A stretch of DNA of 64,000 nucleotides from JBBIOU01 sp037443205 (GTDB taxonomy: Bacteria; Bacteroidota; Bacteroidia; Flavobacteriales_D; UBA2798), in contig JBBIOU010000018.1 of the NCBI GenBank assembly GCA_037443205.1, forward strand, positions 6,494-70,493, written 5' to 3'. Below, piece by piece: positions 1 to 9,571 of the stretch; positions within the stretch are counted from its first letter, which is position 1; the number at the start of each line of letters is the position of its first letter. The notes under the pieces are model-generated. The model worked only from the letters and a program-made list of their open reading frames with translations, did not search any database and was not told where the DNA came from. The position numbers and the translations under genes were made by a program.

Positions 1-1631
1 TGATTAATAATCCGTTTTTTATAAAATATTTTAATCACAAAACATTACTTGCATATATCAGCGCAAACAAATTAACCGAACTTAATCAACAACATATTCA
101 TGCTATACAACCGCATTTTGCTCCACTTGATTTTATATTTAAACCTACTCAATCTATTGAAGAATATTACCATCAGTTAATACTCGTTACCGATAAAATA
201 AAGTCGCTTATTTCGCCCGATGAAAACATTGTTTTTGAAATAATATTTTTGTTTGAACAAAACATTCGTAAAATATATAATCTGGACATTATTCGCCAAA
301 ACAATGTGTCGGTAAAATCATTTAAACAATTATTATTTCAGCAAATACAATCTGATTCGCTTTCCTTTATCGGAGAACCTCTTGAAGGCACACAGGTTAT
401 GGGTATGCTGGAAACACGTTCTCTGGATTTTGAAAACGTATATCTTTTATCGGTAAACGAAGAAAATATGCCTAAAGCTGATTTTGACAATTCATTTATA
501 CCCAACGAACTAAAAAAACTCTACGGCTTACCCACCCAAAAAGAAAAAGATTGTATTTATGCCAACCATTTTTACAGATTATTGCAACGAGCTAAAAATA
601 TACACTTGTTTTACAATACCATGCCCGGTGTATTTGGCAGCAACGAACCGAGCAGATATATACTGGAAATTGAAAATATGCTCGCTCAGCAAAATCAAAA
701 CATTAAATTTTATAAGCATGATATACTTTTTAAACAAAACCACACTACCATAATCGAAAACATAATTACCAAAGACGAACATTATTATCAATTACTGAAT
801 GAGCGACTCAGTAAAGGAATGTCGCCTACAGCTATAAATACTTTTATTAATTGTCAACTCGATTTTTATTACAAAGTATTGTTAGGTATAAAAGAATACA
901 CAGACCCCGACCGCGACACCGGACACGATTTTATAGGTAATCTTTTTCATGCTGTACTAGAAAATTTTTACGCTGATTTTTTAAATAAACCCATAAATGC
1001 ATCTGATATAAGCAAACTAAAAGATAACCTGAACAACTATGTTCATAAAGTTGCTCAAACGCTGGATTCTTATAAATACATCCATACGGCAAAATACCAT
1101 TTATATACTGATGTTTGTTTAAATTATTTACTGCGATTTTGTAACTACGAAGAAAAATATCTGGAAAAAAACAAAGTCGAGATTTTACATTTAGAAGAAA
1201 CACTTACATTAAACTTAGATTTTGCCGGTAAAGACATAAAGATTACCGGTAAAATTGATCGTATTGATGCAGAAAATGGCATCTACCGCGTTATAGATTA
1301 TAAAACAGGCAAGGTAGATGATAAAAATTTTAAAATTTCAATCAATGAAAATATCATAAACCCTGCCTACGATAAAGCATTGCAACTGCTCATTTATGCG
1401 TATTTGGTATTTCATAAATATCCCGCTTACAATTATTTAAAATGCGGTGTTTATGCCATAAGACAGCAACAGGATATGTTTAAATGTTTAACAATAACTA
1501 ATAAAGAATTAATTCACAGAGAACAATTACCCGAAATAGAAAGCTTGCTGAAAATAATCATTGAGCAAATGTATGCCCCCTGTGATTTAAAACATAATAC
1601 CAAAGCCAGATATTGTATCTTATGCAAGTAA
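1..1631 (+). CDS. AddB-like helicase/PD-(D/E)XK nuclease, 3' part (5' end outside window)
   Basis: The reading frame is open from base 3, so this is the last 542 residues of a longer protein. A segment reading PLEGTQVMGMLETRSLDFEN, followed by VNEENMPK, is typical of the helicase-fold core of AddB/RexB-like proteins. The nuclease lies at in-window residues about 415-436: GKIDRID, then VIDYKTGK, the Asp and Asp-x-Lys of the PD-(D/E)XK site. A Cys before the nuclease (FINCQLDFYY) and a terminal C-x2-C recall the Fe-S cluster of AddB, but the further Cys that AddB has a few residues later is absent because the protein stops. The family works in double-strand-break processing. The exact subtype cannot be fixed without the N-terminus. 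Confidence 0.8.
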   Translation, partial: INNPFFIKYFNHKTLLAYISANKLTELNQQHIHAIQPHFAPLDFIFKPTQSIEEYYHQLILVTDKIKSLISPDENIVFEIIFLFEQNIRKIYNLDIIRQNNVSVKSFKQLLFQQIQSDSLSFIGEPLEGTQVMGMLETRSLDFENVYLLSVNEENMPKADFDNSFIPNELKKLYGLPTQKEKDCIYANHFYRLLQRAKNIHLFYNTMPGVFGSNEPSRYILEIENMLAQQNQNIKFYKHDILFKQNHTTIIENIITKDEHYYQLLNERLSKGMSPTAINTFINCQLDFYYKVLLGIKEYTDPDRDTGHDFIGNLFHAVLENFYADFLNKPINASDISKLKDNLNNYVHKVAQTLDSYKYIHTAKYHLYTDVCLNYLLRFCNYEEKYLEKNKVEILHLEETLTLNLDFAGKDIKITGKIDRIDAENGIYRVIDYKTGKVDDKNFKISINENIINPAYDKALQLLIYAYLVFHKYPAYNYLKCGVYAIRQQQDMFKCLTITNKELIHREQLPEIESLLKIIIEQMYAPCDLKHNTKARYCILCK

Positions 1632-1689
1632 TCCATTCCATAAATATTTATTGACCGTTTGCTTGATATTGATTATTTTCGTATAAAAT

Positions 1690-3279
1690 ATGAAAGTCAA
1701 AACTATTCTTATTCTATCGCTGCTTATATTTAGCAGTGCATGTAAAAAAGAAAACAACCGTGCCGAATGGGAAGCAGACATCCTGGCACCCATACTGCAT
1801 ACTACTTTTACATTGAACCATATCATCCCCGACTCATTAATACAGACCAACCCCGACACTACGGTGTCATTGGTTATTGATAATTCTATATACAAATTTA
1901 ATTTAGACACGCTGGTTGCTTTACCCGATACTAATTTTATAGACACATTTAAAATACCCAACTTTATCAGTATGATAAATGTAGTGCCCGGGCAAACAAT
2001 TTTTACCGATAATGAAGAAAGTAAATTTAATATTAGCGGAGGAGTTGAACTTACTAAAGTTGTTATTGAAAGCGGATATATAAAATTTAAAATAACCAGC
2101 ACTATTGACCAAAAAACTACTTATACCTACACCATGCCTTCGGTAACATTAAACGGTATTCCGTTTTCTGCGGTGTTCGATGTTCCGGCCGGAAGCATCA
2201 GCAATCCCACCGTCTATTACGGAACATTTGATGTATCAGGCTATACCTTTGATCTTAGAGGTAGCAATCAAAACTCATACAACAAATACAATATTTCCAT
2301 TCAAATTAAATTGGCAAACGATGCTCAACCTACTGCCATTGTGCAGGCAGACCGAGTATATATAGAAAGCAACTTCGACCAGATAAAACCGGCTTATGTG
2401 AAAGGATATTTTGGCAGTCAGCAAATAAACATTGCTAATCAAAGCAACCAATTTGATATATTTAAAAAAATTATTTCGGGCAATATTGATATTAATACCA
2501 TTGATGTTAAATTAAAACTTATTAATGCTTTTGGTGTAGATATTAAAGCTGTGTTAAATCAATTGCAATCAATTAATTCAGTTACCAGCAATAGCGTAAA
2601 CTTAAATCATAGTATCATTGGTAATTCCGTAAATATTAACCGTGCTTCAGACAACGGACAATCAGCCATACATACAACCTATAATATTCAACTTAACGAA
2701 CAAAACTCAAACATGGATGTGTTTATAGAAAATCTGCCCGATATATTTAACACATCTTTACAACTGCAAATTAATCCGCAAGGCAATTCATCCATACATA
2801 ATGATTTTGCTTATAATAGTGGTTTTTTTGATGCCCGATTATTTGTAAAACTTCCTCTTTCTTTAATAGCCTCAAACTTAGAAATGGCCGATACGCTTGC
2901 TGTAAACATCACGACAGACGGCACCCATCTTAAAAAAGGCAGTTTTAACGTATATGCCAATAACGGATTTCCTTTTAGCGCAGAACTACAACTTTACCTT
3001 ATTGACGCAAACGGGCAATTACTGGATCAGCTTATTTCAGATAATTTTATTCATCCGGCTTACACAAATTCAAATAATATAGTAACTGCTCCCCGGCAAT
3101 CATTGGTAAAATTCAGCTTTAACGAAAATCAAATGCAGCATTTATACAACACCCGCAAATTAGTTCTTAAAGCTGTTTTTAACACCACTTCGCAAACCCA
3201 GCATGTTAATTTATACAGTCATTATTACATGGATATTAAAATTACTTCGGATGTAAAATTACATATACGACTTAACTGA
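1690..3279 (+). CDS. Large exported lipoprotein, function unknown
   Basis: 529 residues. The N-terminus is a lipoprotein signal: a Lys start, hydrophobic LILSLLIF, then the lipobox FSSAC with Cys18, followed by KKEN. The rest is beta-rich and Asn/Thr/Ile-rich with no catalytic motif that I recognise. It is probably anchored to a periplasmic or outer-membrane face. The stop codon overlaps the start of the next gene by one base (TGATG), so the two are probably translated together. With the next two genes it forms a run of exported proteins, perhaps a surface structure, but that role is inferred only from signals and order. Confidence 0.75.
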   Translation: MKVKTILILSLLIFSSACKKENNRAEWEADILAPILHTTFTLNHIIPDSLIQTNPDTTVSLVIDNSIYKFNLDTLVALPDTNFIDTFKIPNFISMINVVPGQTIFTDNEESKFNISGGVELTKVVIESGYIKFKITSTIDQKTTYTYTMPSVTLNGIPFSAVFDVPAGSISNPTVYYGTFDVSGYTFDLRGSNQNSYNKYNISIQIKLANDAQPTAIVQADRVYIESNFDQIKPAYVKGYFGSQQINIANQSNQFDIFKKIISGNIDINTIDVKLKLINAFGVDIKAVLNQLQSINSVTSNSVNLNHSIIGNSVNINRASDNGQSAIHTTYNIQLNEQNSNMDVFIENLPDIFNTSLQLQINPQGNSSIHNDFAYNSGFFDARLFVKLPLSLIASNLEMADTLAVNITTDGTHLKKGSFNVYANNGFPFSAELQLYLIDANGQLLDQLISDNFIHPAYTNSNNIVTAPRQSLVKFSFNENQMQHLYNTRKLVLKAVFNTTSQTQHVNLYSHYYMDIKITSDVKLHIRLN

Positions 3280-4535
3280 TGACACGAATATTTTGTTTGA
3301 TTTTGCTAATCTTTACACTTCCCGGTTTTTTGCTTTCGCAAAATGTGGCCGATAATTTTCCGTTGTTATATGCTAAAGACACTTGCAAAAATTTATTGTT
3401 AATTAAAACCGATAATTATTATAACTCAAATGCCATCCATAACAATTTTCTATCATCTTTTTACAAAGGTGGTTTTATTGATTCATTAAGCAAAACCCGG
3501 GTAAGTAACAAACTAAATACAAAAAATAATCTGGGGGCAGAAATAAGCTTTAATGCCATGTATTACCTGCACAACAGCATTGCCATGGGAAATGCAAAAC
3601 GAGCATTCTGTATTAACACCGGTTATTTTGAATATTACAACACAACATTTTCAGAGAATTTATTTTCACTCATATTTTTTGGCAACAAACAATTTGCCGG
3701 AAACAACATCTCCTTAGCACTATTTAACTATCAAAAAATATCCGGTCAAAAAATAGGATTTGGCATTTATAATAAAAATTCATTTTCTTCGGTATGTATA
3801 AATTTTTATAATCTTTCGTCATATCAAAATTACAACGTAAACCGGGCCAATTTTTTTACTGAAGCAAACGGACAATACATTACTTTAAATATAAACGAAC
3901 AAATTACCATAACCGACACCAATCGTAGAAATATTTTTTCTAACAACGGCTGGGGTTTAGGTACAGACATTGTTTTAAATCTTAATACCGGCAAAAACCG
4001 AAGCGCAACAATTGATGATGCTTTTACAATAAACATAGAAAATTTTGGCTTTGCAGTATTAAATTCAAACACTTTACATCAGGCTGCCGATACCACAATA
4101 AATTATTCCGGATTTCAGGTGAATAACATTTTAAATATAAATAACCTTTTACCTGTTAACTTAACCGACACCTTAAAATTAAATTATACAAAAGCATCAA
4201 AGAATATACTATTGCCTTTTACTGTAACCATCGGTAAAATACCTTCGCGTTATACTACAAACCGTATCGAAAGTTTTTATGGAATCAGATACCGCTATGC
4301 AAGCAATTATAAGCCGCTGTTTTATGCAGGGGTATTTATCAAAGTGAACCCTAAATTTCATACCTCTGTCAATCTTCAAACAGGCGGGTATGGAAATTTT
4401 AATTTGGCCATGCAAATAAATTACAATCCTCTTAAAAATTTTTGGGTTTCTGTTGGTTGCTCTAACCTGAGCGGCACCCTATCGGGTAATTTAAACGGCA
4501 AAGCAATAAATGGTAATATCTATGTGGCGTTTTAA
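3279..4535 (+). CDS. Probable outer-membrane beta-barrel-like protein (DUF5723-like)
   Basis: 418 residues with a Sec signal peptide (IFCLILLIFTLPGFLLSQ, cleavage after about residue 20). The mature part has many alternating aromatic/polar strands (NISLALFNYQ, GIRYRYASNY, FNLAMQINYN) and ends KAINGNIYVAF. A terminal aromatic residue is usual for outer-membrane barrels. General appearance and length recall the Bacteroidota DUF5723 family, but this was not confirmed. It overlaps the lipoprotein upstream by 1 base and the T9SS gene downstream by 14 bases, so the three look co-transcribed. Confidence 0.6.
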   Translation: MTRIFCLILLIFTLPGFLLSQNVADNFPLLYAKDTCKNLLLIKTDNYYNSNAIHNNFLSSFYKGGFIDSLSKTRVSNKLNTKNNLGAEISFNAMYYLHNSIAMGNAKRAFCINTGYFEYYNTTFSENLFSLIFFGNKQFAGNNISLALFNYQKISGQKIGFGIYNKNSFSSVCINFYNLSSYQNYNVNRANFFTEANGQYITLNINEQITITDTNRRNIFSNNGWGLGTDIVLNLNTGKNRSATIDDAFTINIENFGFAVLNSNTLHQAADTTINYSGFQVNNILNINNLLPVNLTDTLKLNYTKASKNILLPFTVTIGKIPSRYTTNRIESFYGIRYRYASNYKPLFYAGVFIKVNPKFHTSVNLQTGGYGNFNLAMQINYNPLKNFWVSVGCSNLSGTLSGNLNGKAINGNIYVAF

Positions 4536-5964
4536 GTTAATAATTTTTCCGGCTGTTATTTTTTGTTTAAATAGCATCGCACAAAACAATTGGCAAAAAA
4601 TAATAAGCAATGGTGATGCAATATATACCCGAGATGTATTGCAACTTTTAGACAGTAATTATCTGGTAATAGGTTCAAGCAGTGGTTACGGAGACTATAG
4701 CGCAAACGCATACATTATGAAATTAAACCAATCGGGCAATCACCTTTGGACGCGTTGGTTTGGCGGTGCGCAAACCGAATGGTTTTTTGAAGGCGTACAA
4801 AATGCCGATAGTACAATGGTATTTGTTGGATATACCAATAGTTTTACTTACGGAGGATATGATATATATGTTGTTAAAACCGATAAAACAGGTAATTTAA
4901 TTTGGCAAAAAAACTTTGGAGGTCAAGATTGGGATTTTGCCTATTCAATAAGTAAAACATTTGACGGAGGATACCTTATTTGCGGAGAAACTTATAGTTT
5001 TGGTAACGGAAACAACGATGGTTTTCTGTTAAAAATAAATGATAATGGCGATTCGCTGTGGATGAATATGTATGGGGGCACACAAAATGATGTTGCTTAC
5101 AAAGTAATTGAACTTAGCGACCAATCAATAGCATTTACAGGCTCTACCAATAGCCATGGCTTCGGCCAGGAAGACATCTGGTATGTTCGTGCTACACAAA
5201 CGGGTGTAGTAATCAAAGACACTACCTACGGTACTGCAGCAAAAGAAGAAGGAAAATCATTAATCGAAACACAAACCAATTATATTATTATTACAGGCAA
5301 AAAATTTAATGCACTTAATAACAGCACTGATATGGGGCTGACCAAAATAAATTACAGCGGTAATATTTATTGGGATGATTTTTTAGGAGGTAATAACGAA
5401 GACCAATCATTCGATGTGTTTTACCATCCGGCATATGATGAATATTTTTATGTGGGTGAAACCAACTCTTTTGGACAAGGTGCAAATGATTTTATTATTT
5501 ACGGCTTTACAGAATATTTAGGCTTTATTTATGGAAATACCTTTGGTACCATACAAAATGAATCTTGTTATTCGGGCAAAGCAACATATGATAAAGGCAT
5601 AATTGCTGCCGGAGAAACCGACTTTGGCAACGGCATACGAAGCATATATCTGGTAAAGTTAGACAGTACATTTGTCAATCCTCCGCCACCTCAAAATACA
5701 CAAGATATTACATCGGTAGTAAATAATTTGCGCAATAAACAAACCATCATTTATCCTATTCCGGCTAATGATATGTTTTATGTCAAATGTTACGATAAAA
5801 TTATTAGCCGTATAGAAATTACCGATATTAACGGGCAGATAATATTAAATCACACCGGCCACAATTCAGTAAGCTGTACTTCATGGCCTAATGGAATTTA
5901 CTTGTTGAAAATAATTTTTGGTGATAACTCCTGTCAGTTAGAAAAAATCATGATACAACATTAG
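4522..5964 (+). CDS. T9SS-sorted secreted protein with propeller-like repeats
   Basis: 480 residues from the chosen start. An ATG four codons earlier (4510) is possible, but starting at 4522 gives a normal signal peptide (MWRFKLIIFPAVIFCLNSIAQ). The body has about seven repeats around the theme GGYLICGETYSFGNGNNDG, then LxKxxxxGxxxW and a GG pair, typical of secreted Bacteroidota propellers. The last 75 residues (YPIPANDMFYVKC, IEITDINGQII, NGIYLLKI) are a type A T9SS C-terminal sorting domain, so the protein should cross the outer membrane through the Por/T9SS machine. Its 3' end overlaps the convergent FkbM gene by 17 bases. Confidence 0.8.
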   Translation: MWRFKLIIFPAVIFCLNSIAQNNWQKIISNGDAIYTRDVLQLLDSNYLVIGSSSGYGDYSANAYIMKLNQSGNHLWTRWFGGAQTEWFFEGVQNADSTMVFVGYTNSFTYGGYDIYVVKTDKTGNLIWQKNFGGQDWDFAYSISKTFDGGYLICGETYSFGNGNNDGFLLKINDNGDSLWMNMYGGTQNDVAYKVIELSDQSIAFTGSTNSHGFGQEDIWYVRATQTGVVIKDTTYGTAAKEEGKSLIETQTNYIIITGKKFNALNNSTDMGLTKINYSGNIYWDDFLGGNNEDQSFDVFYHPAYDEYFYVGETNSFGQGANDFIIYGFTEYLGFIYGNTFGTIQNESCYSGKATYDKGIIAAGETDFGNGIRSIYLVKLDSTFVNPPPPQNTQDITSVVNNLRNKQTIIYPIPANDMFYVKCYDKIISRIEITDINGQIILNHTGHNSVSCTSWPNGIYLLKIIFGDNSCQLEKIMIQH

Positions 5965-6682
5965 TATCCATGGCAATAAAAATATAGTCTGTATTTTTTT
6001 CGTAAATTTCGATAAATTTCTTCAAGCTTAATTTATTCTTATTTTTAAAAAATTCCGACAAATTATATATGCTCATATTTAACTTATCAAAGTAATCAAA
6101 AATCATTTGGGGAGTAGTGTGATAATAATCGGATGCGCCTTTACCAAATTCAAATATTACAATCGATTTATTAATCATAATTGTATTAAATGCACCTGCT
6201 AGTACCTTATACTCTGCCCCTTCAACATCTATTTTTATCAGATCAATTTTATGATTAATGTTTAAACTATCCAGTTTTATTGCGTCAACGGTTATTTCTT
6301 CAATGTTGGGCTGGTTGGTATTATATTTTCTCTTTTTTATACCGCTGTAAGCAGGTGCATTTTTTACGTAATTAAAAGTAATTTTACCATCACTATCCGA
6401 AACCGCATAAGCATAAATAGTAACCTGAAGATTGTGGTTGTATTTGTTTTTTAATAAATTAAAAAATACAGGTATCGGTTCAAAAGCAAGGTGTTTACCC
6501 TGTGGGGCAATTTTAATTATTTCGTCTAAAATTTCACCTTTATGACAACCAATGTCTATTGTATTTGAATGTTTGTGCAGAAATTTTTTAAAAAATTTTT
6601 TGGTAAGAATGTCGTATTTTAAATTTTTGGTAAGCGGTAAATTAAGCGCAATAAATAATTTACGTAATAAATTTTTAATCAT
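5948..6682 (-). CDS. FkbM family methyltransferase
   Basis: 244 residues. The SAM-binding motif I is at about residues 41-52 (NTIDIGCHKGEI), followed by the acidic LAFEPIP loop. The FkbM signature LIKIDVEGAEYKVLAGA is at about 154-170. FkbM enzymes O-methylate sugars or polyketides; in Bacteroidota most are linked to surface glycans, and the substrate is not readable here. The start codon overlaps the mltG stop by four bases (ATGA), so it is the last gene of the dapF-mltG operon. No signal peptide is evident, so it is probably cytoplasmic. Confidence 0.85.
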   Translation of the reverse strand: MIKNLLRKLFIALNLPLTKNLKYDILTKKFFKKFLHKHSNTIDIGCHKGEILDEIIKIAPQGKHLAFEPIPVFFNLLKNKYNHNLQVTIYAYAVSDSDGKITFNYVKNAPAYSGIKKRKYNTNQPNIEEITVDAIKLDSLNINHKIDLIKIDVEGAEYKVLAGAFNTIMINKSIVIFEFGKGASDYYHTTPQMIFDYFDKLNMSIYNLSEFFKNKNKLSLKKFIEIYEKNTDYIFIAMDTNVVS

Positions 6683-7713
6683 CTTATTCCCTCCTTATCA
6701 AGCCATTGCCGGTATTGCCCTGCATATTGATTATGCTGTTCCAATGTTTTAGAGAAATTATGTCTGCCTGAATATTCGGGTTTGGCGCACATATACAAAT
6801 AATCGTTTTTTTGGTAATTTAATACTGCATCAACTGCTCGTACATCGGGTAACAAAATGGGACCGGGCGGTAGGCCATGGTATTTGTAGGTGTTGTAAGG
6901 CGAATCAACTGCAAGGTGTTTATTTAAAACTCTGCGGATGCTAAAATCGCCTACAGCAAATTTTACCGTTGGGTCTGATTGTAGTTTTATTCCATTCCTT
7001 AAACGATTAATGTATAATCCGGCAATGATTGGCCATTCGTCAAGATGTTTGCCTTGTTCGGCTTGAACAATAGAAGCTAATATGCATACTTCTGACTGAC
7101 TTAAACCCAGGGCACGGGCTTTACTTTTACGCTCTTCTGTCCAGAATTTCTTATACTCTTCACTCATTCGCTTAATAAATTCATCCGCATCCGTATCCCA
7201 TTCAAACTGATAGGTGTTGGGTATAAACATGGTTATAAAAGTTTGGTTGGTAAAACCATAAGCCTTACTAATTTCTTCGTTTAATAATTTGTCGGCAATG
7301 GCCGAAGAATCTGCTTCTATATTTTTTGCAACTTTACCGGCAAGTTGCTCAAGTGTTCTTACATTATTAAAGGTGATATTAACCTTTACATCGTTTCCTA
7401 AACGCAAATAATTAATCAGATCGTTATTACTCCAGCCATTCTTTAACCGGTATTTTCCGGGCTTTAGTTTTTCATCGGTAAATTTCTTTTTTTCGCAAAG
7501 CCATAAAAAGCTTTCTTTATTTTTTATTATATTATTTTCATGTAATATGTCGCTAAGTTGATTAAGTGTGGTACCGGTTTTTATGTATATATAATCTTGT
7601 TCTTTACTCAAAAAAACATTTTTTTTCCATATTTTCTGATAAAAATCGTATCCTATCCATGCGCCTATAGCTATACAGATAATAATAAAGCCTATAATAA
7701 TTTTTTTAATCAT
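6679..7713 (-). CDS. mltG: Endolytic murein transglycosylase MltG (YceG-like)
   Basis: 344 residues. One N-terminal membrane helix (residues about 3-21) anchors a periplasmic YceG domain. The signature ASIVQAEQGK at 213-222 holds Glu219, which aligns with the conserved catalytic Glu of the family. Further family blocks follow: YINRLRNGIKLQSDPTVKFA, PYNTYKYHGLPPGPI and RHNFSKTLEQHN near the end. MltG cuts nascent peptidoglycan strands and is thought to release or terminate chains. The gene overlaps the GNAT gene upstream by 8 bases and fkbM by 4. Together with dapF this makes the operon one of cell-wall synthesis. Confidence 0.95.
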   Translation of the reverse strand: MIKKIIIGFIIICIAIGAWIGYDFYQKIWKKNVFLSKEQDYIYIKTGTTLNQLSDILHENNIIKNKESFLWLCEKKKFTDEKLKPGKYRLKNGWSNNDLINYLRLGNDVKVNITFNNVRTLEQLAGKVAKNIEADSSAIADKLLNEEISKAYGFTNQTFITMFIPNTYQFEWDTDADEFIKRMSEEYKKFWTEERKSKARALGLSQSEVCILASIVQAEQGKHLDEWPIIAGLYINRLRNGIKLQSDPTVKFAVGDFSIRRVLNKHLAVDSPYNTYKYHGLPPGPILLPDVRAVDAVLNYQKNDYLYMCAKPEYSGRHNFSKTLEQHNQYAGQYRQWLDKEGIR

Positions 7714-8230
7714 GCGTTAATGTTTTTATATAAAAATATTCGTCTATCCATTCATTATTTTGTCGGTGCCATGCAGGTTTACATGCTATTTTTTTAAAGT
7801 TATTTGCTTCAAATATTTTAATACTGGCCATATTATTTGCTAATATATTGCAAAATAAATTTTTTAAACCAAGTATGTTTTTCGTATATACCGAAATGAT
7901 TTGAAGCGCTTCTCTTGCATAACCTTTATTTCTGTTTTCTTTGCCGGCAACTAAAATTCCTATTCCTGCTCTCATGTGATAAGGATCAAAATCAAATATG
8001 TCAATAAAACCTACGGGCTGGTTATCTTGCTTATTAATAATTACCAGTCTTAGTTGTTTATCGGCATAAATGTCTTGTTGCGAGTTTATATATTTAAGTA
8101 AATTATTTTTTGAAAAAGGTATAAAAGTATTGGTAACATTCCACACCGAAGTATCGTTTTCGCAATGATATAGAAAATTTATATCTGCAGGCTCCAATGC
8201 ACGAAGGTATATTTTATCGCCCTTTAACAT
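7706..8230 (-). CDS. GNAT family N-acetyltransferase (RimJ/RimL type)
   Basis: 174 residues with the RimJ/RimL-like N-terminus (GDKIYLRALEPADINFLY) and an acetyl-CoA-binding segment containing AGKENRNKGYAREAL at about residues 92-106, the usual Q/R-x-x-G-x-G/A loop. The C-terminal strand (NNEWIDEYFY) is also typical. The acceptor could be an aminoglycoside-like sugar, a small metabolite or a protein N-terminus; nothing in the sequence decides. It overlaps the preceding unknown gene by 17 bases and mltG by 8, showing strong translational coupling in this operon. Confidence 0.85.
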   Translation of the reverse strand: MLKGDKIYLRALEPADINFLYHCENDTSVWNVTNTFIPFSKNNLLKYINSQQDIYADKQLRLVIINKQDNQPVGFIDIFDFDPYHMRAGIGILVAGKENRNKGYAREALQIISVYTKNILGLKNLFCNILANNMASIKIFEANNFKKIACKPAWHRQNNEWIDEYFYIKTLTHD

Positions 8231-8777
8231 AATTTGCTTCTATTAATCGTAATATTTTGTTGATGGTGTCTTGTCGGGTATATGTATTCAGTTTTATGCA
8301 ATCATCTACAATATATTTTTCGCAGTGTAAATGATAAACAGCTTGTATTATATTGTATTTATACAATTTATTCAGTAATTCAAATACATTTTCAAATCCA
8401 GGGGCATTACTGTCTGTCCACTCATATAAGCGGGATAATAATTGTGCTATCGGATCGAGACATGTATGTTGCCGGTAGTATGTCTCGTTTAAAGGACGAA
8501 TATTTTTAAAATAATCTTTTATCCGGCAATTACTCCATGCCGAATTGTTAATGAGTTTATAAAAAATTACCGGTGTTTTTTTTTTTGATATATTATTTAA
8601 TACTACTTCTGCGTTTACATCAGAATAAACCTTATTTGCTGTAACCGCATAGTATCGCTTATTAAATAAAAAGCCTATATGAACCGGTAAATCGGCAATA
8701 TTATCGAGCATTAAAAACATACTTTTATTAATATCGGTATCACTAAGCGAACTAATATTTTGAATCACATACTGCAT
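8214..8777 (-). CDS. Conserved-operon protein of unknown function
   Basis: 187 residues, no signal peptide or membrane segment. I do not recognise the family. The N-terminal half has alternating strands (PVHIGFLFNKRYYAV, TPVIFYKLI). The C-terminal half looks helical with several Cys and His residues (YHLHCEKYIVDDC). It lies 14 bases after dapF and overlaps the GNAT start by 17 bases, so it is part of the dapF-mltG unit and probably cytoplasmic. A role linked to cell-wall precursors is suggested by position only. Confidence 0.6.
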   Translation of the reverse strand: MQYVIQNISSLSDTDINKSMFLMLDNIADLPVHIGFLFNKRYYAVTANKVYSDVNAEVVLNNISKKKTPVIFYKLINNSAWSNCRIKDYFKNIRPLNETYYRQHTCLDPIAQLLSRLYEWTDSNAPGFENVFELLNKLYKYNIIQAVYHLHCEKYIVDDCIKLNTYTRQDTINKILRLIEANYVKGR

Positions 8778-8791
8778 TAATATGTTTATAA

Positions 8792-9571
8792 TTAAATTTT
8801 TATTTCTCCTTTAAACACAAAATCAGCCGGTCCGCAAAGCCAAATATTACTAAAGCCGCTGTTAATTTTATTAAATTTCACCCGCAATACTCCTCCTTTG
8901 GTTTTAACCGTGCAGCTATTTTTAATTCCGCTTTGCAATGCAAAACTTAGTGCACAGGCTGTTACGCCCGTTCCGCATGAAAGTGTTTCGTTTTCTACAC
9001 CTCTTTCGTAAGTTCTGACGTATATGGTGTTCTGATCGATTATTTCAACAAAATTAACGTTGGTGCCTGCAGGCATAAACTTATCATCGTATCTTATTTC
9101 GCGTCCTCTTTTTATAATATCAATAGCGTCTATTTGTTGATGATACTCCATATAGTGAGGCGAACCGGTATTTATAAAGTAATAGTTAGCTTCCTTTACA
9201 TAATGCTCTATATTATTCATCCTGATTTCAATTTGCTCGCCATTAATTAGTGCAAGGTGCTTACCGTCTATAGCTTTAAAGCTTAGTTTATCCTTTAATA
9301 CCATGCCTAAATCGCGGGCAAATTTTACGGCTGCTCTACTACCGTTACCACAAAAACTCATGCTGGCATCCGGGTTATAAAATACCATTTCAAAATCTGC
9401 TTCAGCCGATTTTTCTATCAATATCAAACCATCCGATCCGACACCAAATTTGCGGTTGCATATAAATTGTATGTTTTCAGCTGCTTTCGGAAAAATATGA
9501 TTGCGGTTGTCAACCAATATAAAATCATTACCGGTTGCCTGATATTTGTAAAAAATAACCTCAGAACTCAT
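8792..9571 (-). CDS. dapF: Diaminopimelate epimerase
   Basis: 259 residues, normal length. DapF interconverts LL- and meso-diaminopimelate, the last step before meso-DAP is used for lysine and peptidoglycan. Both catalytic cysteines are visible: Cys74 in MSFCGNGSRA and Cys199 in LSCGTGVTAC. The N-terminal KYQATGNDF and the TGSPHY motif complete the family pattern. Its start overlaps the end of the upstream membrane-protein gene by 11 bases. It heads a run leading to mltG, which matches a peptidoglycan theme. Confidence 0.97.
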   Translation of the reverse strand: MSSEVIFYKYQATGNDFILVDNRNHIFPKAAENIQFICNRKFGVGSDGLILIEKSAEADFEMVFYNPDASMSFCGNGSRAAVKFARDLGMVLKDKLSFKAIDGKHLALINGEQIEIRMNNIEHYVKEANYYFINTGSPHYMEYHQQIDAIDIIKRGREIRYDDKFMPAGTNVNFVEIIDQNTIYVRTYERGVENETLSCGTGVTACALSFALQSGIKNSCTVKTKGGVLRVKFNKINSGFSNIWLCGPADFVFKGEIKI

